A model generated the notes under the pieces. That model was not told the origin of the DNA. It saw only the letters and a program-made list of their open reading frames with translations, and searched no databases. Positions 8,075-15,823 of a stretch of DNA of 64,000 nt are shown here, one piece after another (the stretch's first letter is position 1; each line of letters begins with the position of its first letter). The position numbers and the translations under genes were made by a program. This DNA comes from Jannaschia sp. CCS1 (GTDB lineage: Bacteria; Pseudomonadota; Alphaproteobacteria; Rhodobacterales; Rhodobacteraceae), in NCBI RefSeq assembly GCF_000013565.1, contig NC_007802.1:620001-684000 (forward strand), in the 5' to 3' direction.

Positions 8075-8156
8075 GACCGGTCCTCCCAAACTCAGGTCTT
8101 GCGTCACCCTGCCGCAACGCGCAAAGTGTTACAAGATTTTTCGGGAGGGAGAAATC
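8075..8156. promoter_or_regulatory. Divergent paaI/paaZ promoter region
   Basis: Only 82 bases separate the two start codons, so two promoters must share this space. It contains GTTAC at 8128-8132, the same half-site core seen before paaJ and paaA. At 31 bases further on there is GCAAC (8159-8163), one base off the expected GTAAC and overlapping the paaZ start. I regard the half-site as suggestive only. Confidence 0.4.
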
Positions 8157-10151
8157 ATGCAACACGTTGGAAGCTTCGCGAAGGGCATTTGGGTGCCCGC
8201 TGGCGATGGCGCGCGTGAGATTGCCGATGCCGCGACGGGGCAGGTGATCGCGCTGGCGGGCAGCGACAGCCTCGATGTGCAAGGCATGATCGCCTATGCC
8301 CGCGACGTCGGCGGCCCGGCCCTGCGCGCGCTGGATTTCCACGACCGGGCGCGGATGCTGAAGGCGCTGGCCCTGCACCTCAATGCCCACAAAGAGCGGC
8401 TTTACGAGCTGAGCTATACCACCGGTGCGACGCGGAAGGACCATGGGTTTGACGTGGATGGCGGGATCGGAACGCTGTTTGTCTTCGCCTCCAAGGGCCG
8501 CCGCGAAATGCCCGAGGGCCATGTTCTGATCGACGGCGGGTTCGAGCCTCTGGGTCGGACCGGCGCGTTCGGGGGACAGCACATCTACACGCCGAAGCTA
8601 GGTGTCGCCTTCCATATCAATGCGTTCAACTTCCCGGTCTGGGGCATGTTGGAAAAGATCGCGCCTGCAATCCTGGCGGGTGTGCCGAGCATCGTGAAAC
8701 CGGCGACAGCCACCTGCCATGTGACGGAGCTGTGCGTGCGGATCATGCTGGAGGCAGGCGTGCTGCCCGACGGCGCCTTGCAGCTGATAACCGGTGGTGT
8801 GGGGGATGCATTGGGGCATCTGGGACCGCAAGACGCGGTGACGTTCACTGGCTCGGCCGCGACGGCGGGGATCGTGCGCGGCGCGCTGGGCAGTGGCGTG
8901 CCCTTCACGGCGGAACAGGACAGCCTGAACGCGAGCATCCTTGGGCCGGATGCGGAGCCGGGAACGCCGGAGTTCGATCTGTTCCTCAAGGAAGTGTGTC
9001 GGGAGATGACGACGAAGGCCGGGCAAAAATGCACAGCCATCCGGCGCGTGCTGGCTCCGCAGCCGCTTCTCCAGCCCCTCATCGAGGGGCTGTCCGCGCG
9101 GCTGTCCCGTGTGGTGGTGGGCGATCCGAGGGAGGAGGGCACGGGGATGGGCCCCGTCGTCTCGGCGTCCCAGCGCGATGACGTGCTGGAAAAGGCCGCC
9201 GCGATCGGGGCGGAGGCGGAGTGCGTGTTCGAGGGGAATCACGCTATGGACCAAGGCGCGTTCGTCGCGCCCAGGCTGTTCCATTGCGCGGACCCGGATG
9301 CGGCCCAGGCGGTGCACGCCACAGAGGCCTTTGGCCCGGTCTCAACCGTCATGGGCTACCGCGATCTGGACCATGCCGTCGCGCTTGCCAACCGGGGCGA
9401 GGGCAGCCTTGTGGCATCGCTGATCACCCACGATACCGACGTGGCGCGACAGGTGGTGCAGGGCATCGGGGCCTGGCACGGGCGCGTCTATATCAACGAC
9501 CGCGACAGCATGGGCGAAGCCACCGGCCACGGCGCGCCGATGCCACATCTGACCCATGGCGGGCCGGGCCGCGCGGGCGGCGGAGAGGAGCTTGGCGGCA
9601 TCCGGGCCGTGAAACACTACATGCAGCGGGTGGCGGTTCAGGGCTCTCCCACGATGCTGAGCGCTGTGACGGGGCGTTGGGTGCCCGGGGCGGCCAGGAC
9701 GCCGACTGACGGGCATCCGTTTCAGGTGAGGTTTGGCGATCTGGCCCCAGGACGGACCCTGCGCACGGACCCGCGCACCATTACGCTGGACGATATCGCG
9801 CAGTTCGCGGAGTTCACCGGCGACACGTTCTACGCCCATATGGACGAGGCCGCCGCCAAGCGGAACCCGTTCTTTCCGGGCCGCGTGGCCCATGGCTACC
9901 TGATCCTGTCCTTCGCGGCGGGGCTTTTCGTGGAGCCCAATGAAGGCCCGGTTCTGGCGAATACGGGGTTGGATAACCTGCGGTTCCTGAAACCGGTCTC
10001 TCCCGGCGACAGCATCGCGGTTGACCTGACGGTGATGGATCGAAAATCGCGCAATGACGATTATGGCGAAGTGCGCTGGCACGCGGAGGTCAGTAATCAG
10101 GATGGCGATGCGGTGGCGGAATACGAGCTGCTGACGATGGTGGCGAAATGA
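8157..10151 (+). CDS. paaZ: Bifunctional oxepin-CoA hydrolase / 3-oxo-5,6-dehydrosuberyl-CoA semialdehyde dehydrogenase
   Basis: A 664-residue two-domain enzyme that opens oxepin-CoA and oxidises the aldehyde formed. Residues 1 to about 520 are an aldehyde dehydrogenase with E253 (AEQDSLN) and nucleophile C292 (KAGQKCT). From about residue 540 a MaoC-like hydratase domain follows, with GDTFYAHMD and FPGRVAHGYL. Size and domain order match PaaZ. The start has GGGAGGGA upstream. BoxD is related to this aldehyde dehydrogenase domain, so PaaZ could cover the missing boxD step; that is inference. Confidence 0.94.
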   Translation: MQHVGSFAKGIWVPAGDGAREIADAATGQVIALAGSDSLDVQGMIAYARDVGGPALRALDFHDRARMLKALALHLNAHKERLYELSYTTGATRKDHGFDVDGGIGTLFVFASKGRREMPEGHVLIDGGFEPLGRTGAFGGQHIYTPKLGVAFHINAFNFPVWGMLEKIAPAILAGVPSIVKPATATCHVTELCVRIMLEAGVLPDGALQLITGGVGDALGHLGPQDAVTFTGSAATAGIVRGALGSGVPFTAEQDSLNASILGPDAEPGTPEFDLFLKEVCREMTTKAGQKCTAIRRVLAPQPLLQPLIEGLSARLSRVVVGDPREEGTGMGPVVSASQRDDVLEKAAAIGAEAECVFEGNHAMDQGAFVAPRLFHCADPDAAQAVHATEAFGPVSTVMGYRDLDHAVALANRGEGSLVASLITHDTDVARQVVQGIGAWHGRVYINDRDSMGEATGHGAPMPHLTHGGPGRAGGGEELGGIRAVKHYMQRVAVQGSPTMLSAVTGRWVPGAARTPTDGHPFQVRFGDLAPGRTLRTDPRTITLDDIAQFAEFTGDTFYAHMDEAAAKRNPFFPGRVAHGYLILSFAAGLFVEPNEGPVLANTGLDNLRFLKPVSPGDSIAVDLTVMDRKSRNDDYGEVRWHAEVSNQDGDAVAEYELLTMVAK

Positions 10152-10182
10152 CTGGGGTTGCGAAATGACTGGGACTGCGAAG
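10143..10182 (+). repeat. 17-bp tandem repeat at the paaZ stop
   Basis: The string GCGAAATGACTGGG occurs at 10143 and 10160 and in degenerate form (GCGAAGTAGGG) at 10177, a strict 17-base period. The first copy contains the paaZ stop as ATGA. Each copy therefore offers an ATG in an overlapping stop, encoding six-residue frames (MTGVAK, MTGTAK). It probably arose by slippage and may affect coupling to the next gene. Confidence 0.7.
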
Positions 10183-10189
10183 TAGGGCC

Positions 10190-10987
10190 GTGGCAGACGC
10201 ATCTGACCCCATCCGCCCCCTTGTGGAGGCGCTGAACGCCGAGGCACCGCTGAAGCTTTGGTCGGTGCTGGTCACCTGTCTGGGGGATGTCAGCCGCGAC
10301 GGCGTGATCGAAGTTTCGGGCGTGGCGCTGTCGTCCTTTGTGGAACGTATGGGGCTGCAACCGCAGGCGATGCGGGTCGCGTTGCATCGGCTGAAGCGGG
10401 ACGGATGGGTGGAGAGCCGCCGCCTGGGCCGGGTTGGATTTCACCGCCTCTCGGACAGTGCGCTGACGCAGACCCGCGCCGTGGCTGGCCGGATCTACGG
10501 ACCCGGCGCCGGACCCGCCCCTTGGCATCTGGCCGGAATGCCGCCCGACGCGCCCGATGGGCTGTCACTTCTGCCGGACACGCTGTCGGCGACCCCGATC
10601 TCCCGCAGGTTCGCGTTGATCTGTGGGCCGCTTGAGGATGTGCCGGAGGATTGGCTGCTGACCGCGCCGTCGGGGCGGGGTCTTCCGGTGTGGGTGCAAG
10701 ATGTGGTGGTGGAGGCGGGGTGCGAGGCCGAGTTCAAAGCGTTGGAGCGCACGCTGGCCCAGATCGACAAGGTGCCCGACACGCGGTTGGAGCGGTTCAC
10801 GTTGCGGGTGCTGGTCCTGCACGCATGGCGGCGCCTGATCCTGAGGTCCAGCCCGGCGGCGGAGGCCGCATTGGGCGGGGCGCGCGCAGAGATATCCTGC
10901 CGCGCACGGGTTCATCAGCTTTTGGATCAGCTGGGCTCGGTCGAGCCTGACTGGGATTTGCCCGCAACCGAAGACGCCGCATCGTGA
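10190..10987 (+). CDS. PaaX-family transcriptional regulator
   Basis: A 265-residue protein with the PaaX family layout. A winged-helix N-terminus includes SSFVERMGLQPQAMRVALHR and LKRDGWVESRR, followed by a central domain and a C-terminal region with RLERFTLRVLVLHAWRRLILR. PaaX represses phenylacetate genes and is released by phenylacetyl-CoA in Escherichia coli. The start is GTG, 38 bases after paaZ and past the 17-bp repeat. It is the likely local regulator of the paa units. Its 3' end overlaps the opposing marR gene by 61 bases. Confidence 0.85.
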   Translation: MADASDPIRPLVEALNAEAPLKLWSVLVTCLGDVSRDGVIEVSGVALSSFVERMGLQPQAMRVALHRLKRDGWVESRRLGRVGFHRLSDSALTQTRAVAGRIYGPGAGPAPWHLAGMPPDAPDGLSLLPDTLSATPISRRFALICGPLEDVPEDWLLTAPSGRGLPVWVQDVVVEAGCEAEFKALERTLAQIDKVPDTRLERFTLRVLVLHAWRRLILRSSPAAEAALGGARAEISCRARVHQLLDQLGSVEPDWDLPATEDAAS

Positions 10988-11454
10988 GGCGCCCTTGCCG
11001 CATAGGGAGCCCGCGCCGTGGCATTGCCCGCATGGGCCACTTTGGTGGCGAGGCGGATAAACTCGGTGCGTTCGTCGCTCGACAATCCGGGAAGGATATC
11101 GGGCTGGATCTCGCGCACATGGGGCAGAAGAGCCTCCAGCAGGGCCGTGCCGTCATCCGACAGGGCCAGAACCTTGGCGCGGCGGTCCTTCTCGCTTTGG
11201 TGGCGGGTGACAAGGCCCTTGGCCTCCAACCTCTCCACCACGCCACCGATGGTGGGGCGGTCGTGGGCGATCAATCCCGCCAGGGTTGCCTGGTCAATGC
11301 CCGGCGCGCGCGCCAGCACCGACAGCGTGGCAAATTGCGGCGCGGTCAGGTCGTGGCCCAGGCGACGCATCCGGTCGGAAAAGACCGAGATAGAGATTTG
11401 TTGCAAACGCCGTATCAGATGGCCCGGCATCGTGTAGATTTCAGTCATGGACAT
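10927..11454 (-). CDS. MarR-family transcriptional regulator
   Basis: A 175-residue winged-helix regulator. The DNA-binding part spans roughly residues 35-100, with LTAPQFATLSVLARAPGIDQ, then the recognition region DRPTIGGVVERLEAKGLV and the wing RHQSEKDRRAKVLALSDDG. The gene is divergent from the TRAP transporter operon, with a CATAA-TAG-TTATG dyad in the shared gap, so it most likely controls that operon. Its last 61 bases lie antisense to the PaaX-family gene. Two in-frame ATGs (11454 and 11448) are possible starts. Confidence 0.85.
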   Translation of the reverse strand: MSMTEIYTMPGHLIRRLQQISISVFSDRMRRLGHDLTAPQFATLSVLARAPGIDQATLAGLIAHDRPTIGGVVERLEAKGLVTRHQSEKDRRAKVLALSDDGTALLEALLPHVREIQPDILPGLSSDERTEFIRLATKVAHAGNATARAPYAARAPHDAASSVAGKSQSGSTEPS

Positions 11455-11566
11455 GATTCTACACAGGTCTGGTCAGTCTGGCCAAGCGTGGATGATAAGT
11501 GCGCTTCCTTTTTCGGACGGAGGCAATTCGACAGGAGGCTGTATCGAGCGAAAATCGGTGACATGA

Positions 11567-11579
11567 CATAATAGTTATG
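11567..11579. promoter_or_regulatory. MarR-type palindrome before the TRAP operon
   Basis: CATAA-TAG-TTATG is a perfect 5-3-5 inverted repeat in the gap between the divergent marR gene and dctP. Its TTAT-containing half resembles the dyad at 14970-14986 in front of the beta-oxidation genes. It lies 107 bases upstream of the dctP ATG and 112 bases from the marR start. It is a plausible operator for one or both MarR proteins encoded nearby. Confidence 0.45.
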
Positions 11580-11685
11580 CTCCATATCAATTCATCTTGC
11601 GGTTGAGCTCTTCGGACTTGGCTGCGCATGGTTCGGGATAAGGCGGTGCACCCGTCAGCGAACACTCACTGGGAGGAAGATCAAC

Positions 11686-12711
11686 ATGAAGACGAAACTT
11701 TTGATGACGACAGTCGCGGCAGGCGCGATGGTGGCCTCGGGCGCATTGGCGCAGGAGGTGACGCTGCGCCTGCACCAGTTCCTGCCTGCGCAAGCCAATG
11801 TGCCCGCGCTGGTGCTGGACGTGTGGGCCGATCAGGTTGAGGAAGCCTCTGGCGGACGCATCGAGATCGAGCGCTATCCGTCGATGCAGCTGGGCGGCTC
11901 GCCGCCAGAACTGATGGATCAGGCCGTGGATGGCGTGGCCGATATCGTCTGGACCGTGGTCGGCTACACGCCGGGCCGCTTCCCGAGCACTGAAGTGTTC
12001 GAGCTGCCGTTCATGGTCGCTGATGCCCGCGCCGCGTCCTGCGCCTATTGGACGATGTATGAAGAGGGGATGCAGGAGGAATTCTCCTCCGTGCACCTGC
12101 TGGGCACCTGGGTCCACGGGCCGGGCATGTTCCACACGGCGGATCCGGTTGAGGTTCCAAGCGACCTTGAGGGGATGCAGATCCGCGGCGGATCGCGGCT
12201 TGTGAACCAGTTGCTGGAGCTGACAGGCGCCACGCCCGTGGGCATGCCCGTTCCCGCCGTGCCGGAAGCGCTGTCGCGTGGCACGATTGACGGCACCACG
12301 ATCCCGTGGGAAGTCACAGCCGCCCTGCGCGTGCCGGAACTGGTGGAAAACCACACCGGGTTCGAGGGCAATGGGCTGTATACGCTGACCTTCGTGCTGG
12401 CGATGAACAACGATGCCTACGACGCGATGCCAGAGGATCTGCAACAGATCCTGGACGACAATTCTGGTCTGGAATTCTCCATCTTCGCGGGTGGCACCCA
12501 GGCCGACGCCGATGGTCCGGCGCGCGAGCTGGCGGTGGATGCGGGCAACAACATCATCATGATCGACGCGGCCACGGCCGAGGCCGAATGGCTGCCGGTT
12601 GTGGGCCCGATCTACGACACGTGGATCGCGGATGTTGCCGAAAGTGGGCTGGACGGCCAGGCGCTGATCGACCGGGCGCGGGAGCTGATGTCCGGGCAAT
12701 GCGCGGGCTGA
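11686..12711 (+). CDS. dctP: TRAP transporter substrate-binding protein (DctP family)
   Basis: A 341-residue periplasmic binding protein with a clear signal peptide (MKTKLLMTTVAAGAMVASGALAQ). The DctP fold shows in LGGSPPELMDQAVDGVADIV and LPFMVADARAASC, and the substrate-arginine region reads LEGMQIRGGSRLVNQ. It leads the transporter genes and is followed by an intrinsic terminator. The neighbouring phenylpropenoid genes suggest aromatic acids as cargo, as for TarPQM of Rhodopseudomonas palustris, which imports hydroxycinnamates. Substrate is inferred from context only. Confidence 0.9.
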   Translation: MKTKLLMTTVAAGAMVASGALAQEVTLRLHQFLPAQANVPALVLDVWADQVEEASGGRIEIERYPSMQLGGSPPELMDQAVDGVADIVWTVVGYTPGRFPSTEVFELPFMVADARAASCAYWTMYEEGMQEEFSSVHLLGTWVHGPGMFHTADPVEVPSDLEGMQIRGGSRLVNQLLELTGATPVGMPVPAVPEALSRGTIDGTTIPWEVTAALRVPELVENHTGFEGNGLYTLTFVLAMNNDAYDAMPEDLQQILDDNSGLEFSIFAGGTQADADGPARELAVDAGNNIIMIDAATAEAEWLPVVGPIYDTWIADVAESGLDGQALIDRARELMSGQCAG

Positions 12712-12727
12712 ATGCCTGAGACGATAG

Positions 12728-12761
12728 GGGCCGCGGCGGGACACCTGCCGCGGCCCTTTTT
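12728..12761 (+). terminator. Intrinsic terminator between dctP and dctQ
   Basis: A perfect 10-bp stem (GGGCCGCGGC pairing with GCCGCGGCCC, 9-base loop) is followed by five T residues. It lies inside the operon, between the binding protein and the membrane subunits. Partial read-through would give more DctP than DctQM, a common arrangement in binding-protein transporters. Confidence 0.85.
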
Positions 12762-12784
12762 CTAACCATGGTCCAGGATATCCC

Positions 12785-13369
12785 ATGCACCGCGCGTTAA
12801 CGTATTTATCCCGCCTGATGGCGATCCTCGGCGGTGTCATGCTGTCAATCGTGATCCTTCTGACGGTCTTTTCCATCGTCATGCGTCTGTTTGACCGGCT
12901 GTTTCACTGGATGGTCCAAGCGGGATTTCTGGCCGGTTTGGGGCAATGGATGATTGACGCGGGCGTGGGGCCGATCCTGGGCACGTTCGAGCTGATCGAG
13001 GCGGGCATCGGCTTCGTGATCTTCGCCTTCCTGCCGATTTGTCAGATCACCGGCGGGCACGCGACCGTCGATATCTTCACCTCTGCCATGTCGGAGGGGG
13101 CGAACCGCATCCTGCGCGGCGTGACAGAGGTGGTCTTCGCCGCCGTGCTCGTGCTGATCGCGGTGCAGCTTTACGGCGGGCTGATGACGAAATTCAGCTC
13201 CGGCCAGACGACGTTGGAATTGCAATTCCCGGTTTGGTATTCCTACGCCATCGGCCTTGCGGGGGCCGCGCTGGCGGCGGTTGTGTCGGTCTACCTTGCC
13301 GTGGTGCGCCTCATTGAAATGGTGACTGGCCGCGTGATGTTGCCCGCCGATCTGGGGGCAGAGCATTGA
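12785..13369 (+). CDS. dctQ: TRAP transporter small membrane subunit (DctQ family)
   Basis: A 194-residue membrane protein with four hydrophobic segments: near residues 12-32, 78-98 (GFVIFAFLPICQITGG), 115-135 and 152-175. That is the DctQ layout. It forms the small inner-membrane subunit that works with DctM. The stop codon overlaps the TTG start of dctM (TTGA), implying coupled translation. Confidence 0.88.
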   Translation: MHRALTYLSRLMAILGGVMLSIVILLTVFSIVMRLFDRLFHWMVQAGFLAGLGQWMIDAGVGPILGTFELIEAGIGFVIFAFLPICQITGGHATVDIFTSAMSEGANRILRGVTEVVFAAVLVLIAVQLYGGLMTKFSSGQTTLELQFPVWYSYAIGLAGAALAAVVSVYLAVVRLIEMVTGRVMLPADLGAEH

Positions 13370-14967
13370 GCGACCAACTGATCGGGATCCTGTCGTTCCC
13401 CCTGCTTCTGACGATGATCTTCCTGCGCGTGCCCATCGGCCTGTCGATGTTCGTGACGGGCCTGATCGGCCTGATCATGGTCACGGACGGTACGCAGGTG
13501 CCCTTCGGACGGCTGAAGTCCGAGACGTTCACGACGTTTTCCAGCTACTCGCTTTCCATCATCCCGATGTTCCTGCTGATGGGGCATTTCGCGACCCTGG
13601 GGGGCATGTCTCAGGCGCTGTTCAAGGCCGCCGAGGGCTGGTTGGGCCACCGCAAGGGCGGCGTGGCGATGGCGGCGGTCGGGGCCTGTGCGGGGTTTGG
13701 GGCGATCTGCGGATCATCGCTCGCCACAGCCGCCACGATGGGCCGCGTGGCCCTGCCGGAGATGCGGCGCTACGGCTATGACGGCGGCTTTTCGACGGCC
13801 GTTCTGGCGGCGGGCGGTACGCTTGGCATCCTGATCCCGCCCTCCATCGTGCTGGTGATCTACGCGATCCTGGTGGAGCAAAACATCGCCAAACTGTTCC
13901 TTGCGGCCTTCATCCCCGGCATCATCGCGGCGCTGGGCTATGTGCTGGCCATCTCCATCTACGTTCGGTTGTTCCCGAAACGGGCGGGCACCATGCCGAG
14001 GGTGCCTTACGGCCAACGCTTCGCGGCGATGGTCAAGATTTGGCCGGTTTTGGTGGTCTTCGGCGCGGTTGTGGGGGGCATTTATGCGGGCTGGTTCACA
14101 CCGACGGAGGGTGCGGCTGTCGGCGCGCTGGGCACTGGCCTGATCGCCTGGTTCAATGGCGGACTGACCCGCGTGACATTGGTGGAGAGCTTCACCGTCA
14201 CCGCCCGCGCCACGGCGATGATCTTCTTCATCATCCTTGGCGCGGCCTTCTACAACGGGTTCCTCGCGCTGACACAGGTGCCCCAGGGCATCGCCGAATG
14301 GGTCAGCGCAAGTGGGTTCAGCCCCTACACGATCCTGATCATGATCCTGATTTTCTACCTGATCCTGGGCTGTTTCATGGACAGCCTGTCGATGATCCTG
14401 CTGACAATCCCGATCTTCTGGCCGGTGATGCAGGGGTTGGATTTTGGGTTTGTATCCATGGTGGATCTGCATTCCGCGCGCGCGATGGAGGCGCTTCTGG
14501 CGGTCCCGGACATGACCGCCCAGACCATTGAGGGGATGCTGGCAAGTTACCGCGAGGGAGTGGAGCTGACGCTGGCGCAGACCGTGCAGTTCGACGCGAT
14601 CCGCGCGCATTTCGATGCGGACATCGTCGCGCTGGACGGCGCATTTCAGGCGCTGGCGGCGGGCGAAGAGCTGACCCGTGACCAGACCCGCGCGCTGGAA
14701 TTGCGGCGGGTCAATCAGGGCGCGCTGAACCGGATCAACTCCGAGTTGGTGGCGATCTGGTTCGGAATTCTCGTCCTGATCGTGGTGGAGGTTGGTTTGA
14801 TCACGCCGCCGGTGGGGATGAACCTGTTCATTATCAACGCGATGGATAAGGCCACCAAAATGACGGCGACTTATAAGGCGGTGCTGTTTTTTGTAGCCTC
14901 CGACCTTTTGCGGGTGGTGCTTCTGGCGGCGTTCCCGGTGATCACGCTGGTATTCATCGTATGGTAG
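13366..14967 (+). CDS. dctM: TRAP transporter large permease (DctM family) with an internal insertion
   Basis: A 533-residue permease; the usual DctM is near 430. Conserved parts are present: PIGLSMFVTGLIGL, GACAGFGAICGSS, GTLGILIPPS and the C-terminal VGLITPPVGMNLF. The extra length is one block at about residues 363-461, between the segment ending FWPVMQGLDFG and the one starting VAIWFGILVLIV. The block is polar and predicted helical, so it probably forms a soluble domain in a loop. The start is TTG, overlapping the dctQ stop. It supplies the sodium-driven transport step. Confidence 0.9.
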   Translation: MSDQLIGILSFPLLLTMIFLRVPIGLSMFVTGLIGLIMVTDGTQVPFGRLKSETFTTFSSYSLSIIPMFLLMGHFATLGGMSQALFKAAEGWLGHRKGGVAMAAVGACAGFGAICGSSLATAATMGRVALPEMRRYGYDGGFSTAVLAAGGTLGILIPPSIVLVIYAILVEQNIAKLFLAAFIPGIIAALGYVLAISIYVRLFPKRAGTMPRVPYGQRFAAMVKIWPVLVVFGAVVGGIYAGWFTPTEGAAVGALGTGLIAWFNGGLTRVTLVESFTVTARATAMIFFIILGAAFYNGFLALTQVPQGIAEWVSASGFSPYTILIMILIFYLILGCFMDSLSMILLTIPIFWPVMQGLDFGFVSMVDLHSARAMEALLAVPDMTAQTIEGMLASYREGVELTLAQTVQFDAIRAHFDADIVALDGAFQALAAGEELTRDQTRALELRRVNQGALNRINSELVAIWFGILVLIVVEVGLITPPVGMNLFIINAMDKATKMTATYKAVLFFVASDLLRVVLLAAFPVITLVFIVW

Positions 14968-14969
14968 AT

Positions 14970-14986
14970 CGTTATATGTTATAACG
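14970..14986. promoter_or_regulatory. Perfect 7-3-7 palindrome before the SDR gene
   Basis: CGTTATA-TGT-TATAACG is a perfect inverted repeat three bases after the dctM stop and 72 bases before the SDR start codon. It is the size expected of a MarR dimer site, and a MarR protein is encoded three genes downstream. CouR and FerR, MarR proteins of hydroxycinnamate clusters, act on such operators and release with the CoA thioester. Identity of the binding protein is inferred. Confidence 0.5.
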
Positions 14987-15058
14987 GTCAGACGGATTCG
15001 ATTTGCGCAATGCGGTGGGCAGGCCGCCCGGGGCGGTCGCGCATGAAGGGAGAGTGTC

Positions 15059-15823
15059 ATGCAGTTGGATGGGCAAGCGGCCATTGTGACCGGCGGCGCG
15101 AGCGGGCTGGGGGAGGCCACCGCGCGCTATCTGGCGGAGAGGGGCTGCGACGTCACGATCCTCGACTTCAATGGCGACCGCGCGAGAGAGGTCGCGGCAG
15201 AGATCGGCGGGTATTCCCAGCAATGCGATGTCACGGATCCTGAACACGCGGCGACGGCGGTGACATCTGCGATGGCGCGCTTCGGGCAGGCTCCGCGGAT
15301 CTGCGTGAACTGTGCGGGCGTGGGGTTGGCGGCGCGGATCGTGGGCCGGGAGGGGAAGACCTCACTCGACGTGTTTCGCAAGGTGATCGAGGTCAATCTG
15401 ATCGGCACCTACAATGTGATGACCTATGCGGTGCAGGCGATGATGGACCTGCCGCCGTTGGAGGGCGGCGAGCGTGGCGTGGTCATCAACACGGCCAGCG
15501 CGGCCTATCAGGACGGGCAGGTGGGGCAATCGGCCTATGCGGCCAGCAAGGGCGCGATTGCCGCGATGTGCCTGCCTTTGGCGCGCGAATTGGCGCGGCC
15601 CGGTATCCGGGTAAATGCGATTGCGCCTGGCCTGTTTAACACGCCAATGATGGAATCCCTGCCCGAGGAGACGACGCAGGCGATTGTCGCCAACGTGCCG
15701 TTTCCGGCGCGACTGGGGCACCCGGCAGAGTTTGGGCAGATGGTCGCCAGTATCGTGGAAAACCCGTATCTGAACGGCGAAGTGATCCGCCTGGACGGCG
15801 CCACACGGCTGCCGCCGAAATGA
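15059..15823 (+). CDS. SDR-family 3-hydroxyacyl-CoA dehydrogenase
   Basis: A 254-residue short-chain dehydrogenase. The NAD-binding motif is TGGASGLG at residues 11-18, with D36 (TILDFNGD) favouring NAD over NADP. The catalytic Tyr and Lys lie in SAYAASKGA. The VGLAARIVGREG segment resembles type-10 3-hydroxyacyl-CoA dehydrogenases. In this operon it would oxidise the 3-hydroxy-3-aryl-propanoyl-CoA formed by the next gene's product. It overlaps the hydratase gene by ATGA. Confidence 0.8.
   Translation: MQLDGQAAIVTGGASGLGEATARYLAERGCDVTILDFNGDRAREVAAEIGGYSQQCDVTDPEHAATAVTSAMARFGQAPRICVNCAGVGLAARIVGREGKTSLDVFRKVIEVNLIGTYNVMTYAVQAMMDLPPLEGGERGVVINTASAAYQDGQVGQSAYAASKGAIAAMCLPLARELARPGIRVNAIAPGLFNTPMMESLPEETTQAIVANVPFPARLGHPAEFGQMVASIVENPYLNGEVIRLDGATRLPPK

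Noticed and set aside
13714-15120. A 468-codon minus-strand frame opposite dctM
   Set aside because: Shadow of the permease gene; the composition is unlike a folded protein and no motif is present.
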